Source: an uncultured Oribacterium sp. (GTDB taxonomy: Bacteria > Bacillota > Clostridia > Lachnospirales > Lachnospiraceae). Taken from it: 13,349 bases of DNA. The notes under the pieces were generated by a model, which saw nothing but the letters and a program-made list of their open reading frames with translations, was not told the origin of the DNA and searched no databases. This document shows positions 6,545 through 12,359 of the stretch, one piece after another. The stretch is taken from NCBI GenBank assembly GCA_902485915.1, contig CABTMH010000112.1:1-13349 (forward strand). Reading direction: 5' to 3'. Position numbers and translations under genes: made by a program. Every line of letters begins with the position of its first letter. Position 1 is the stretch's first letter.

Positions 6545-7834
6545 CTACTTCAGCTTTACAGATTCCATCGCGCCCGCACTTCCGATGAGCAGATCGAGGT
6601 TCAGCGGATTCTTCATGCCATGCGCCACCCGCGCTCTGGAGATCGAGGTATCGATGTTACCGCTGTACTTCAGTGTGCCGCTCATGTCGTAAAGCTGGAG
6701 CGTGGTGTTATTATAAACCAGGACCCTGTCCTGATCGATATCGAAGTTTGTATAGTTCAGCTGGAACGGCGTCGAGAACACCGTCTGGCCGTTCAGCCGG
6801 TACACGGTCAGCATATACGGATCCGAGGAGGTCTCCGAATCGCTGTTATCCGTGATGATGCCGATATAATCGTCCGCATAGGTAATCGCCTGGATCGTCT
6901 GCTCGATCTCGACCTTCTGGCTGAGCTCCGGACTCGTCAGCACCTTCGTACTGAAGAAGGCGATGCCGCCATCATAGAAGGCCTGCGCATGCGTATCATC
7001 CGAGAAATGCACCCGTCCGGCGAGATGTCCGCTGAAATCATCGGTGAAGCCACCCACAACACGGTTACTGCCGGCGTTCTGGCCGATCTCACTCAGATTA
7101 TAGAAGATGACCTTATTCTGGATCGTTCCGTTCTCGATGGAGGCGAACGACGCGATCAGCTCCGTGCCATCCGGCGATACGGCGATATCCACCGGATATC
7201 CGTCACCGTCGAGCACCGACTTGATGGAAATATCCAGCGCCGCCCCCTCCTTCGAGAAGACGGTGATATAGCTCGCCTTCGAATCCTCGAGCAGTGCATA
7301 GGTGACGCCGGTGCCAGCCACCGAAATCTTCGTAATCGGCAGATTCGTCTCTGCCTGTCCGGTGGTACCGGTTTTATTCATGATGTAGATCGCGGTCTTC
7401 CCCTGATCGGCGATCGCACAGTAGTCTCCGCTGATGGACACATACGGACTGTTCATCTCGTAGGACTGATTCCAGATGGTCTTCCCGGACGAATCGATAT
7501 AGGTCGCACCATCCCGAGTCACCTTCAGGAAGCCGTCGCCGAAGATCTCGTAGTCCTCATAGTCCGACTCGCTCACGCCGTTTTCACCGGTGAAGCTGTT
7601 TCGCCAGTTCTGCGAAAAGCCTGTATACGGTCGCTTCATCATATATACCGCACCCGCCACGAGCGCGCCGAGCACCAGTACGACGACGAGAAAAACGAGG
7701 AGGCGGCGACGACTACGTCTCCGCTTCCCCTTCTCCTGCGCCTGCTCCGCCTCCTCCTGCTGCAGCAGGTCCTTCGTATCGACGACGCGACGGCGCAGCT
7801 CCTGTTTTCGGTTTTCTCTCTCAATATCTGCCAT
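6545..7834 (-). CDS. DUF5711-like single-pass membrane protein, predicted beta-propeller ectodomain
   Basis: The protein has 429 residues and function is unknown. An N-terminal cytoplasmic region (1-44) is very charged, ending in KGKRRRSRRR. One membrane segment follows at about 45-65 (LLVFLVVVLVLGALVAGAVYM), with the remaining 360 residues predicted outside under the positive-inside rule. The ectodomain contains repeated beta-strand blocks of propeller type: GDGFLKVTRDGATYIDSSGK, SISGDYCAIADQGKTAIYIM, DIAVSPDGTELIASFASIEN and YADDYIGIITDNS. This layout matches what I recall of DUF5711 proteins common in Lachnospiraceae; the family name is from memory. AGGAG lies about ten bases before ATG. 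The 116-bp gap to the preceding gene holds only a 6-bp hairpin (CGTTCC/GGAACG, 7927-7943) and no convincing promoter. It sits 15 bp from glucokinase, so cotranscription is likely. Confidence 0.82.
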   Translation of the reverse strand: MADIERENRKQELRRRVVDTKDLLQQEEAEQAQEKGKRRRSRRRLLVFLVVVLVLGALVAGAVYMMKRPYTGFSQNWRNSFTGENGVSESDYEDYEIFGDGFLKVTRDGATYIDSSGKTIWNQSYEMNSPYVSISGDYCAIADQGKTAIYIMNKTGTTGQAETNLPITKISVAGTGVTYALLEDSKASYITVFSKEGAALDISIKSVLDGDGYPVDIAVSPDGTELIASFASIENGTIQNKVIFYNLSEIGQNAGSNRVVGGFTDDFSGHLAGRVHFSDDTHAQAFYDGGIAFFSTKVLTSPELSQKVEIEQTIQAITYADDYIGIITDNSDSETSSDPYMLTVYRLNGQTVFSTPFQLNYTNFDIDQDRVLVYNNTTLQLYDMSGTLKYSGNIDTSISRARVAHGMKNPLNLDLLIGSAGAMESVKLK

Positions 7835-7950
7835 AAAGGGCTCTACTCCTGCATTTCAGATTGCGCTGCATCCCGTTCCGGGCCGCTACCACCCACAGCT
7901 TCGGCCAATGTCGACGCCGATCCGTACGTTCCCGCCCGGAACGCATGCTG

Positions 7951-8871
7951 TTAATATAAGCTGTGCGGATATACGCCCTGATCTACGAGCTCCTGTAAGG
8001 ACTGCTGCACGGCTTCCTTATCCTCTGCATAGGTCACGCCGAACCAGCGGTCATGATCCTTCAGTACCTTGACCGTCGCCTGGCCTGCGAGCATCAGCTT
8101 CGAAAGCTCCGCCGGAAGGAGGTACTCGCTCTTCATCTCCTGACCGTGCTCGTCGAGCCATGCCGGGAAGTTCTCGATGAGGACATCCAGGTACTTCTCT
8201 GGAAGACCGAACATGTTCATGGAGACGATCGCATCGCCATCCACCTCGACCGGATTTCCATCGCCGTCCTTTCCCATGAGCTTTCCATCGGCCTGCTTCG
8301 CGATGTCGTAGGTCTCGTCGATCTCATGGAGATAACCGCCCTCGCCCATCACACAGACGCCACGGTTGACGGTGCCGTGATCAGACAGGGTGTTTCCCAC
8401 GATGTAGCCGGCCATGCACATATCGAAGGCCGGTGCATCCTCGTCCATCGTGTTCACGAGGTAGTCATGAATCAGTTTGAAGCCCTCACGGCCATAGAAG
8501 TCGTCCGCGTTGATGACGGCGAACGGGCAGTCGATGAGATCGCGCACCTGGATCAGTGCATGCGCGGTACCCCACGGCTTCTTTCTGCCTTCCGGTACAC
8601 TGTAGCCCTCCGGCAGCTTATCGATCTCCTGGAAGGCATACTTGCACTTCGCGATCTTCTCGACACGGTCGCCGATGATCTCACGGAAATCCTTCTCGAT
8701 GTCCTTACGGATGATAAACACGATCTCGTCAAATCCGGCTTCCAGTGCATCGTGGATGGAATAATCCATGATGATCTCACCACTCGGTCCCAGCTTCGCC
8801 AGCTGCTTGATGCCACCACCGAAACGAGATCCCAGACCTGCCGCCATAATTACCAGTGCCGTTTTTTTCAT
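7951..8871 (-). CDS. Nucleotidyltransferase (sugar-phosphate/choline-phosphate NTP transferase type)
   Basis: The 306-residue soluble protein has the Rossmann-like NTP-transferase signature LVIMAAGLGSRFGGGIKQL at residues 6-24. KPWGTAHAL at about 99-106 is the usual second nucleotide-site motif, and the metal-binding block AVINADDFYG spans about 118-127. Such enzymes join a nucleoside monophosphate from an NTP to a sugar 1-phosphate or similar alcohol phosphate, releasing pyrophosphate. The substrate cannot be read here. GlmU- or GalU-type C-terminal domains are missing; the roughly 170-residue C-terminal part is unlike classic glucose-1-phosphate enzymes. It lies 37 bp behind the surface-protein gene. 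A GAGGGAG ribosome binding site is within this A+T-rich gap. With a wall-binding protein upstream and glucokinase downstream, a role in activating an envelope sugar is plausible but unproven. Confidence 0.88.
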   Translation of the reverse strand: MKKTALVIMAAGLGSRFGGGIKQLAKLGPSGEIIMDYSIHDALEAGFDEIVFIIRKDIEKDFREIIGDRVEKIAKCKYAFQEIDKLPEGYSVPEGRKKPWGTAHALIQVRDLIDCPFAVINADDFYGREGFKLIHDYLVNTMDEDAPAFDMCMAGYIVGNTLSDHGTVNRGVCVMGEGGYLHEIDETYDIAKQADGKLMGKDGDGNPVEVDGDAIVSMNMFGLPEKYLDVLIENFPAWLDEHGQEMKSEYLLPAELSKLMLAGQATVKVLKDHDRWFGVTYAEDKEAVQQSLQELVDQGVYPHSLY

Positions 8872-8908
8872 TTTACTTTACTCCCTCTCTTTTATTCTCT
8901 TTTATTTA

Positions 8909-10096
8909 TTAATATCCGAGCCATGCGCCGTCTGCGCCTACGTGAAGGCCATCCGGGGTGGTCGTGTTCGTCAGCATCGCCCCGAAGGTGCCGTCGTGCA
9001 GCTGATTGAAATAGTAGAACTTATCGTTGATCTTCCACCAGCCATGGAGCATCGCGCCGTAGGTCGCGCCCTCGGTCGTATTCAGCAGATACCAGCGGCC
9101 ATCCACTCGCTGGAGGCCGGTCAGCATCGCGCCGTCCGAACCCATGAGGTACCAGTTGAGGCCGTCCGGACAGATCCAGCCGGTCAGAAACTGATTACCG
9201 GCGATGTAGTACCACTTATTCATGTACTGCATCCACTGTCCGCTGCCCGTACCGGTCACACCGGTCGGATTCAGGGTGCTCGCCGGGCTGCCCTGCTGGA
9301 GGTTGAAGCCCGGGCCGAAGACCTTTTCCGCGTTGTTCTTTACCTTGACAGTCGAGTTACTCGTCACGATCGCGTTGGAACGCGCCGTCGGAATCGAGAA
9401 GCTGTAATCGGATTCGGTCTTATCGCCATCGATCGTCGCATCATCACAGATGAACATGGACTTCGCGATGAAGCCGCCGCCATCGCCGGAGGCCGCTGCC
9501 TGCACGGAGATGTGATCGACCGAGCGGCCACCCGAGCTGTAGCTGGAGACATTGACCGCATGCTTCGGAGCGGTCACTGAGGTTTTCGTCTCGTGGTCGT
9601 CGCCGTCCGCGTCCGTCCAGTAGATGTAGACGTTATACTTCGTCGCGTACGTCACCTTATCCCAGCTGATCTCGTCGCCGTTATGCTCGAAGCCGGTCGG
9701 GTTCTTCAGTACGTAGAACGGGTAGGTGGTGCAGCGGAGGCGGATCGCGTTTTCGTTCCGGCTCAGCATCTCGACCTTCGTCGCGCCGAGGACCTCGACG
9801 GCACAGGTTTCGGTGAAGCTGTTTCCCGTCATCGGGTGAACTTCGATCGTGTAGGTGTAGGCCTTTCCCGGCTTCGTGCGGTCACCGGAGGTGCTGTAAT
9901 CATACACGAAGTACAGATGGTCGTAGGTCGCCGGCTCCTCGCCGCTCGACATGTCGCCGGCGGTCATGCTGCTCTCCTCTTCCGGGGCCAGATCGATGCG
10001 GACCGTGCTGATCCCGGCCGCCAGCGCCGTCATCGCGCTCATCGCGGACAGCATCACACAGGCTGCCGCCGTCAGAAAAAACGTACGGAGTTTCAT
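8909..10096 (-). CDS. Secreted wall-binding protein with CW_binding_1 repeats
   Basis: The protein has 395 residues. A signal peptide covers about 1-27 (MKLRTFF, hydrophobic core, cleavage after ALAA). An unrecognised beta-rich domain spans about 28-128. A fibronectin-III-like segment follows at about 132-205 (ISWDKVTYATKYNVYIYW). After a Ser/Thr/Asn-rich stretch, about five aromatic/glycine repeats fill 288-395, for example NKWYYIAGNQFLTGW, LNWYLMGSDGAMLTGL, GRWYLLNT...GAMLHGW and DKFYYFNQ...GAMLTN. These are choline-binding/cell-wall-binding (CW_binding_1) repeats that attach secreted proteins to wall polymers. No catalytic domain is recognised. ATG follows AAAGGAG by about ten bases. It is the first gene of the five-gene operon and has its own promoter and two inverted repeats in the leader. 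What the N-terminal domains bind is unknown. Confidence 0.92.
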   Translation of the reverse strand: MKLRTFFLTAAACVMLSAMSAMTALAAGISTVRIDLAPEEESSMTAGDMSSGEEPATYDHLYFVYDYSTSGDRTKPGKAYTYTIEVHPMTGNSFTETCAVEVLGATKVEMLSRNENAIRLRCTTYPFYVLKNPTGFEHNGDEISWDKVTYATKYNVYIYWTDADGDDHETKTSVTAPKHAVNVSSYSSGGRSVDHISVQAAASGDGGGFIAKSMFICDDATIDGDKTESDYSFSIPTARSNAIVTSNSTVKVKNNAEKVFGPGFNLQQGSPASTLNPTGVTGTGSGQWMQYMNKWYYIAGNQFLTGWICPDGLNWYLMGSDGAMLTGLQRVDGRWYLLNTTEGATYGAMLHGWWKINDKFYYFNQLHDGTFGAMLTNTTTPDGLHVGADGAWLGY

Positions 10097-10128
10097 CCTC
10101 GCTGCTCCTTTCTTTTTTTCTATATCAT

Positions 10129-10168
10129 GAACCTTTTCGAAAGGTTCGTAAAGTGTCGATAACGTATC
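10129..10168 (-). promoter_or_regulatory. Two inverted repeats in the 5' leader of the five-gene operon
   Basis: GAACCTTT and AAAGGTTC form a perfect 8-bp inverted repeat with a TCG loop (10129-10147). GATA-ACG-TATC (10158-10168) is a short palindrome over the expected transcription start. They lie between the -10 box and the ribosome binding site, so they could be a leader hairpin and an operator. No protein or ligand can be named. Confidence 0.5.
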
Positions 10169-10173
10169 AACTT

Positions 10174-10202
10174 ATTGTACCAAGTTATGCAGGGGTTTTC
10201 AA
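10174..10202 (-). promoter_or_regulatory. Sigma-A promoter of the five-gene operon
   Basis: On the minus strand there is TTGAAA (10197-10202; 5 of 6 to consensus), a 17-bp spacer ending in TGG, then TACAAT (10174-10179; 5 of 6). The TGn before the -10 box makes it an extended -10 promoter. It is expected to start transcription near 10167, giving a leader of about 70 nt before ATG 10096. It is the strongest promoter match seen for the minus-strand cluster. Confidence 0.82.
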
Positions 10203-10234
10203 TAAGAGGGGAAGTGAAGGCCCGGTGGCTGCAG

Positions 10235-10339
10235 AATATCGATTGTGTACTGAGCAGGCAGGGGCCGGAGGGGGCGGCAACGGAGGCCCCCTGCCTGAAT
10301 CCAGTTGACGAGTGAACAGGAACAAATATCAATCGTGTA
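10235..10339 (+). repeat. 15-bp direct repeat flanking a hairpin upstream of the HIT gene
   Basis: AATATCGATTGTGTA (10235-10249) and AATATCAATCGTGTA (10325-10339) agree at 13 of 15 positions, 90 bp apart. The second copy overlaps the cre-like site. The pair brackets the hairpin at 10255-10297. Two binding sites for one regulator is an inference. Confidence 0.6.
10255..10297. other. Large G+C-rich hairpin between divergent promoters
   Basis: CAGGCAGGGGCC (10255-10266) pairs with GGCCCCCTGCCTG (10285-10297): 12 base pairs with one bulged C, around an 18-base G-rich loop. No U-tract follows on either strand, so it is not an ordinary intrinsic terminator. It lies upstream of both divergent promoters, where neither main transcript would include it. 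Confidence 0.65.
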
Positions 10340-10350
10340 AGCGCTTTCCA
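10336..10350 (+). promoter_or_regulatory. Candidate cre site (CcpA/LacI-family operator)
   Basis: TGTAAGCGCTTTCCA fits the catabolite-responsive-element pattern TGNAANCGNNNNCN with a palindromic AAGCGCTT core. It covers the -35 box (TTTCCA, 10345-10350) of the HIT gene promoter, a position where a bound repressor would block RNA polymerase. A LacI-family regulator other than CcpA could use the same site. Confidence 0.65.
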
Positions 10351-10373
10351 TGCTGCGCTATCGGTGATATAAT
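10345..10373 (+). promoter_or_regulatory. Promoter of the HIT-family gene
   Basis: TTTCCA (10345-10350; 4 of 6), a 17-bp spacer, then a perfect TATAAT (10368-10373) preceded by TGA, an extended -10 element. The expected start is near 10380, about 54 bases before ATG 10434. The -35 box is inside the cre-like site. Confidence 0.8.
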
Positions 10374-10433
10374 CGAAAAAAGAAACATAAGCGTGCTGGT
10401 CGACAGCATCCATAGAAAGAGGAGGATTTTGAT

Positions 10434-10880
10434 ATGGCAGATATGGCGAAGGAGCATCCAGACTGTGCGTACTGTGCAAAGGGCGAGCTGGTAAAGAAGT
10501 TCGGTTATGAGATCTGTGAGCTTCCGGCTTCCACCGTTTATCTTTTCAAGGAGCAGAGCCATCCGGGCAGATGCATCGTGGCATCGAAGCACCACGTATC
10601 CGAGATGCTGGAGCTCAGCGAGGCAGATCGCGCAGCATTTATCGCGGATGTCGTCACGGTTGCAAATGCGATTCATGCGGTATGCCACCCGAATAAGCTG
10701 AACTACGGTATGTACGGCGACACGGGCTGCCATCTTCACATGCACCTCGTTCCGAAGTATAAGGATCAGTTCGAGTGGGGCGGCACCTTCGCGATGGATC
10801 CGAACATGAATAAGATCACCGATGAGGCCGAGCTCGAGAAGATCGCTGCACCGCTTCGCGACGCGATTCTCGGAAAGTGA
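10434..10880 (+). CDS. HIT-family nucleotide-binding protein
   Basis: The 148-residue cytoplasmic protein has the histidine-triad motif CHLHMHLVPK with H100, H102 and H104, where the central histidine would form the nucleotidyl intermediate. A CxxC pair (C11, C14) near the start is the zinc-knuckle half typical of many bacterial HIT hydrolases. HIT proteins of this branch split nucleoside phosphoramidates or dinucleotide polyphosphates; the physiological substrate here is unknown. The length is normal. The start is well defined: AGGAGG at 10420-10425 lies eight bases before ATG. It is a single-gene unit with its own promoter, a possible cre site over the -35 box, and a terminator six bases past the stop. 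It converges with the threonine-aldolase-family gene. Confidence 0.93.
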   Translation: MADMAKEHPDCAYCAKGELVKKFGYEICELPASTVYLFKEQSHPGRCIVASKHHVSEMLELSEADRAAFIADVVTVANAIHAVCHPNKLNYGMYGDTGCHLHMHLVPKYKDQFEWGGTFAMDPNMNKITDEAELEKIAAPLRDAILGK

Positions 10881-10885
10881 AATTA

Positions 10886-10922
10886 AAAACCGGAAGACAC
10901 TGCACAAGTGCCTTCCGGTTTT
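10886..10922. terminator. Bidirectional terminator between HIT gene and threonine aldolase
   Basis: AAAACCGGAAGACAC and GTGCCTTCCGGTTTT form a 15-position stem with one A-C mismatch around the loop TGCACAA. A run of six T follows on plus and five A precede it, giving a U-tract on both strands. The HIT stop is six bases upstream and the aldolase stop four bases downstream. Confidence 0.93.
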
Positions 10923-10925
10923 TTA

Positions 10926-11966
10926 TTACTTTACTTCGTCGAGAATCTCCGCGAGGGCGGCGATCTGTGCGCTCGTGGTCGCCCAGGAGCTGCAGAAGCG
11001 GACGACCATCTGGTCCTCGCCGTATGGCTCCCACGGGGTGCAGATGACGTCCCGCGCCTTCAGCGCCTCGAGCGTCGTCTTCGGCAGGATCACGAACTGC
11101 TGGTTCGTCGGAGAGTTCAGGAAAAATGCGTATCCGCGGTCACGGAAAACCGCCTTGAGCTCCTCTGCGCGGTCGATGGCATTGGCCGAAATCTCCGTGT
11201 AGAGACGGTCGGTGAACAGCGCGTCGAACTGCACAGCGTTGAGGCGGCCCTTCGCAAGCAGCGCGCCATGCTCCTTAATCATCGTCACCATCTGCTTCGG
11301 TGACCCGCCGTGCGGATACACGACGGCCTCGCCACAGAGTGCGCCGACCTTCGTGCCACCGATGTAGAACACGTCCGTAAGTCGGGCAATGTCTTCGATC
11401 GTTACATCTGTGTCGCGGCTCATGAGTCCGTAGCCGAGACGTGCACCGTCGAGGAAGAGCGGAAGCTTCCACTTATGGCAGACCTCAGCGATCGCCTCGA
11501 GCTCGGCCTTCCGGTAGAGCGTGCCGTACTCGGTCGGATGGCTGATGTAGACCATCCCCGGGAACACCATGTGGTCGTGGTCGCCGTCCGCATAGAACGC
11601 GGTCACCATGTGGTCGAGCTCCGCAGCATCCATCTTACCGTCGTGGCTCGGAAGCGCCAGGACCTTGTGTCCCGTGAACTCGATGGCCCCCGCCTCATGG
11701 CAGTTGACATGACCGGACTGCACAGCGACCACGCCCTCGTACATCCGAAGCGTCGTATCGATCACCGTCTGGTTCGTCTGCGTGCCACCGGTCAGGAAAT
11801 AGATTTCTGCCTCCGGATGTCCGATGAATGCGCGGATCTTCTCCTTCGCGCGCTCACTGTAGATATCGGTACCGTAGCCCGTCAGCTGCTCCATATTCGT
11901 CCGTGTCAGTGCCTCCAGCACCTTCGGATGACAGCCCTCTGTATAATCACTTGCAAAATTCAGCAT
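10926..11966 (-). CDS. Threonine aldolase family PLP enzyme (low-specificity beta-eliminating lyase)
   Basis: The 346-residue cytoplasmic enzyme is of the type that splits L-threonine or L-allo-threonine to glycine and acetaldehyde using pyridoxal phosphate. MLNFASDYTEGCHPKVLEAL is the usual start of this group. The cofactor-stacking histidine is in NCHEAGAIE (about H90), PLP-binding D173 in FLDGARLGYG, and the Schiff-base lysine in YIGGTKVGAL (K206). The start at 11966 is chosen because AGGAGGT lies five bases upstream (11972-11978); the in-frame extension back to 12062 lacks a ribosome binding site. The promoter at 12019-12047 gives a leader of about 45 bases. Stereospecificity, and whether serine or phenylserine is the better substrate, cannot be read. 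The gene appears monocistronic. Confidence 0.93.
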   Translation of the reverse strand: MLNFASDYTEGCHPKVLEALTRTNMEQLTGYGTDIYSERAKEKIRAFIGHPEAEIYFLTGGTQTNQTVIDTTLRMYEGVVAVQSGHVNCHEAGAIEFTGHKVLALPSHDGKMDAAELDHMVTAFYADGDHDHMVFPGMVYISHPTEYGTLYRKAELEAIAEVCHKWKLPLFLDGARLGYGLMSRDTDVTIEDIARLTDVFYIGGTKVGALCGEAVVYPHGGSPKQMVTMIKEHGALLAKGRLNAVQFDALFTDRLYTEISANAIDRAEELKAVFRDRGYAFFLNSPTNQQFVILPKTTLEALKARDVICTPWEPYGEDQMVVRFCSSWATTSAQIAALAEILDEVK

Positions 11967-12018
11967 GATCGACCTCCTGGATTTTTCTCCGTCCTGTGCG
12001 GAAACATACATAAGAAGC

Positions 12019-12047
12019 ATTTTAGCACTGCGCGGCGTTAAAGCCAA
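12019..12047 (-). promoter_or_regulatory. Promoter of the threonine-aldolase-family gene
   Basis: Minus strand: TTGGCT (12042-12047; 3 of 6), a 17-bp spacer ending in TGC, then TAAAAT (12019-12024; 5 of 6), an extended -10 arrangement. The expected start near 12012 is about 45 bases before ATG 11966. Confidence 0.65.
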
Positions 12048-12094
12048 CTGATTTCGGGACATATCGAAGAATCATCCATAGCCCATTAAGGAAA

Positions 12095-12147
12095 AAATAA
12101 TGGAGAAATAGTGGAAAATACTGTAAAAATAGTGGAGAAATAATGGA
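12095..12147 (+). repeat. Five helically phased AAATARTGGA repeats
   Basis: Units start at 12095 (AAATAATGGA), 12106 (AAATAGTGGA), 12116 (degenerate, AAATACTGTA), 12127 (AAATAGTGGA) and 12138 (AAATAATGGA). Spacings are 11, 10, 11 and 11 bp, close to one DNA turn, so all units face the same side. The block is far richer in A+T than the genes around it and has no reading frame. It may be a cooperative protein-binding array or curved DNA. Confidence 0.75.
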
Positions 12148-12160
12148 ATTTTGAATCGTT

Positions 12161-12220
12161 TCCGATACGCTCAGCGATTTTGCGAAAAATCATGAAGCTG
12201 AGATCCTGAAGGAAATCGGA
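12161..12220 (+). other. Possible structured element (three-way junction)
   Basis: Complementary segments nest as follows: P1 TCCGAT (12161-12166) with ATCGGA (12215-12220); P2 CTCAGC (12170-12175) with GCTGAG (12197-12202), continued by GATTTT (12176-12181) with AAAATC (12186-12191) around a GCGA loop; P3 TCC (12204-12206) with GGA (12211-12213) around TGAA. Linkers are one to three bases. No known riboswitch or RNA family is recognised, and no promoter is convincing. It could act as RNA on either strand, as DNA, or be chance. Confidence 0.35.
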
Positions 12221-12290
12221 TAGGCGCAACAACGCTCATATATCTTATCCATGCATCCGGCAAAACGAGGCGACCTGAGGTGAAGTCGAT

Positions 12291-12319
12291 ATAATAAAGG
12301 GCAGACCGCAAGTCTGCCC
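12291..12319 (-). terminator. Terminator of the M20-family hydrolase gene
   Basis: GGGCAGAC (12299-12306) and GTCTGCCC (12312-12319) form a perfect 8-bp stem with a CGCAA loop. On the minus strand the stem is followed by TTTATTAT (12298 down to 12291). It is about 40 bases past the hydrolase stop. The U-tract is on the minus side only. Confidence 0.85.
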
Positions 12320-12359
12320 CAGAAATAAGCCTCAAATCTCGAAAAGGCTGGTCCTCCTT

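Noticed and set aside
5483..7954. An 823-codon open frame on plus opposite the glucokinase and DUF5711-like genes, and similar long frames opposite mutS2 (811-1866 and 2002-2829).
   Set aside because: They lie wholly or mostly antisense to well-recognised genes, have Arg/Asp/His/Val-rich composition typical of shadow frames in G+C-rich DNA, and show no recognisable domain.
10235..10339. CRISPR array from the spaced repeats.
   Set aside because: Only two imperfect 15-bp copies 90 bp apart, with a hairpin and no spacer pattern; no cas genes in the window.
11967..12062. N-terminal extension of the threonine-aldolase-family protein.
   Set aside because: The strong AGGAGGT just before 11966 and the family-typical start there decide against it; the upstream stretch also holds the promoter.
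12161..12220. tRNA gene.
   Set aside because: Too short, with no seven-base acceptor stem, T-loop or anticodon arm of the right form.
12290..12295. TATAAT on plus as a promoter -10 box.
   Set aside because: No -35 box at the right distance; the A+T run is explained as the U-tract of the minus-strand terminator.
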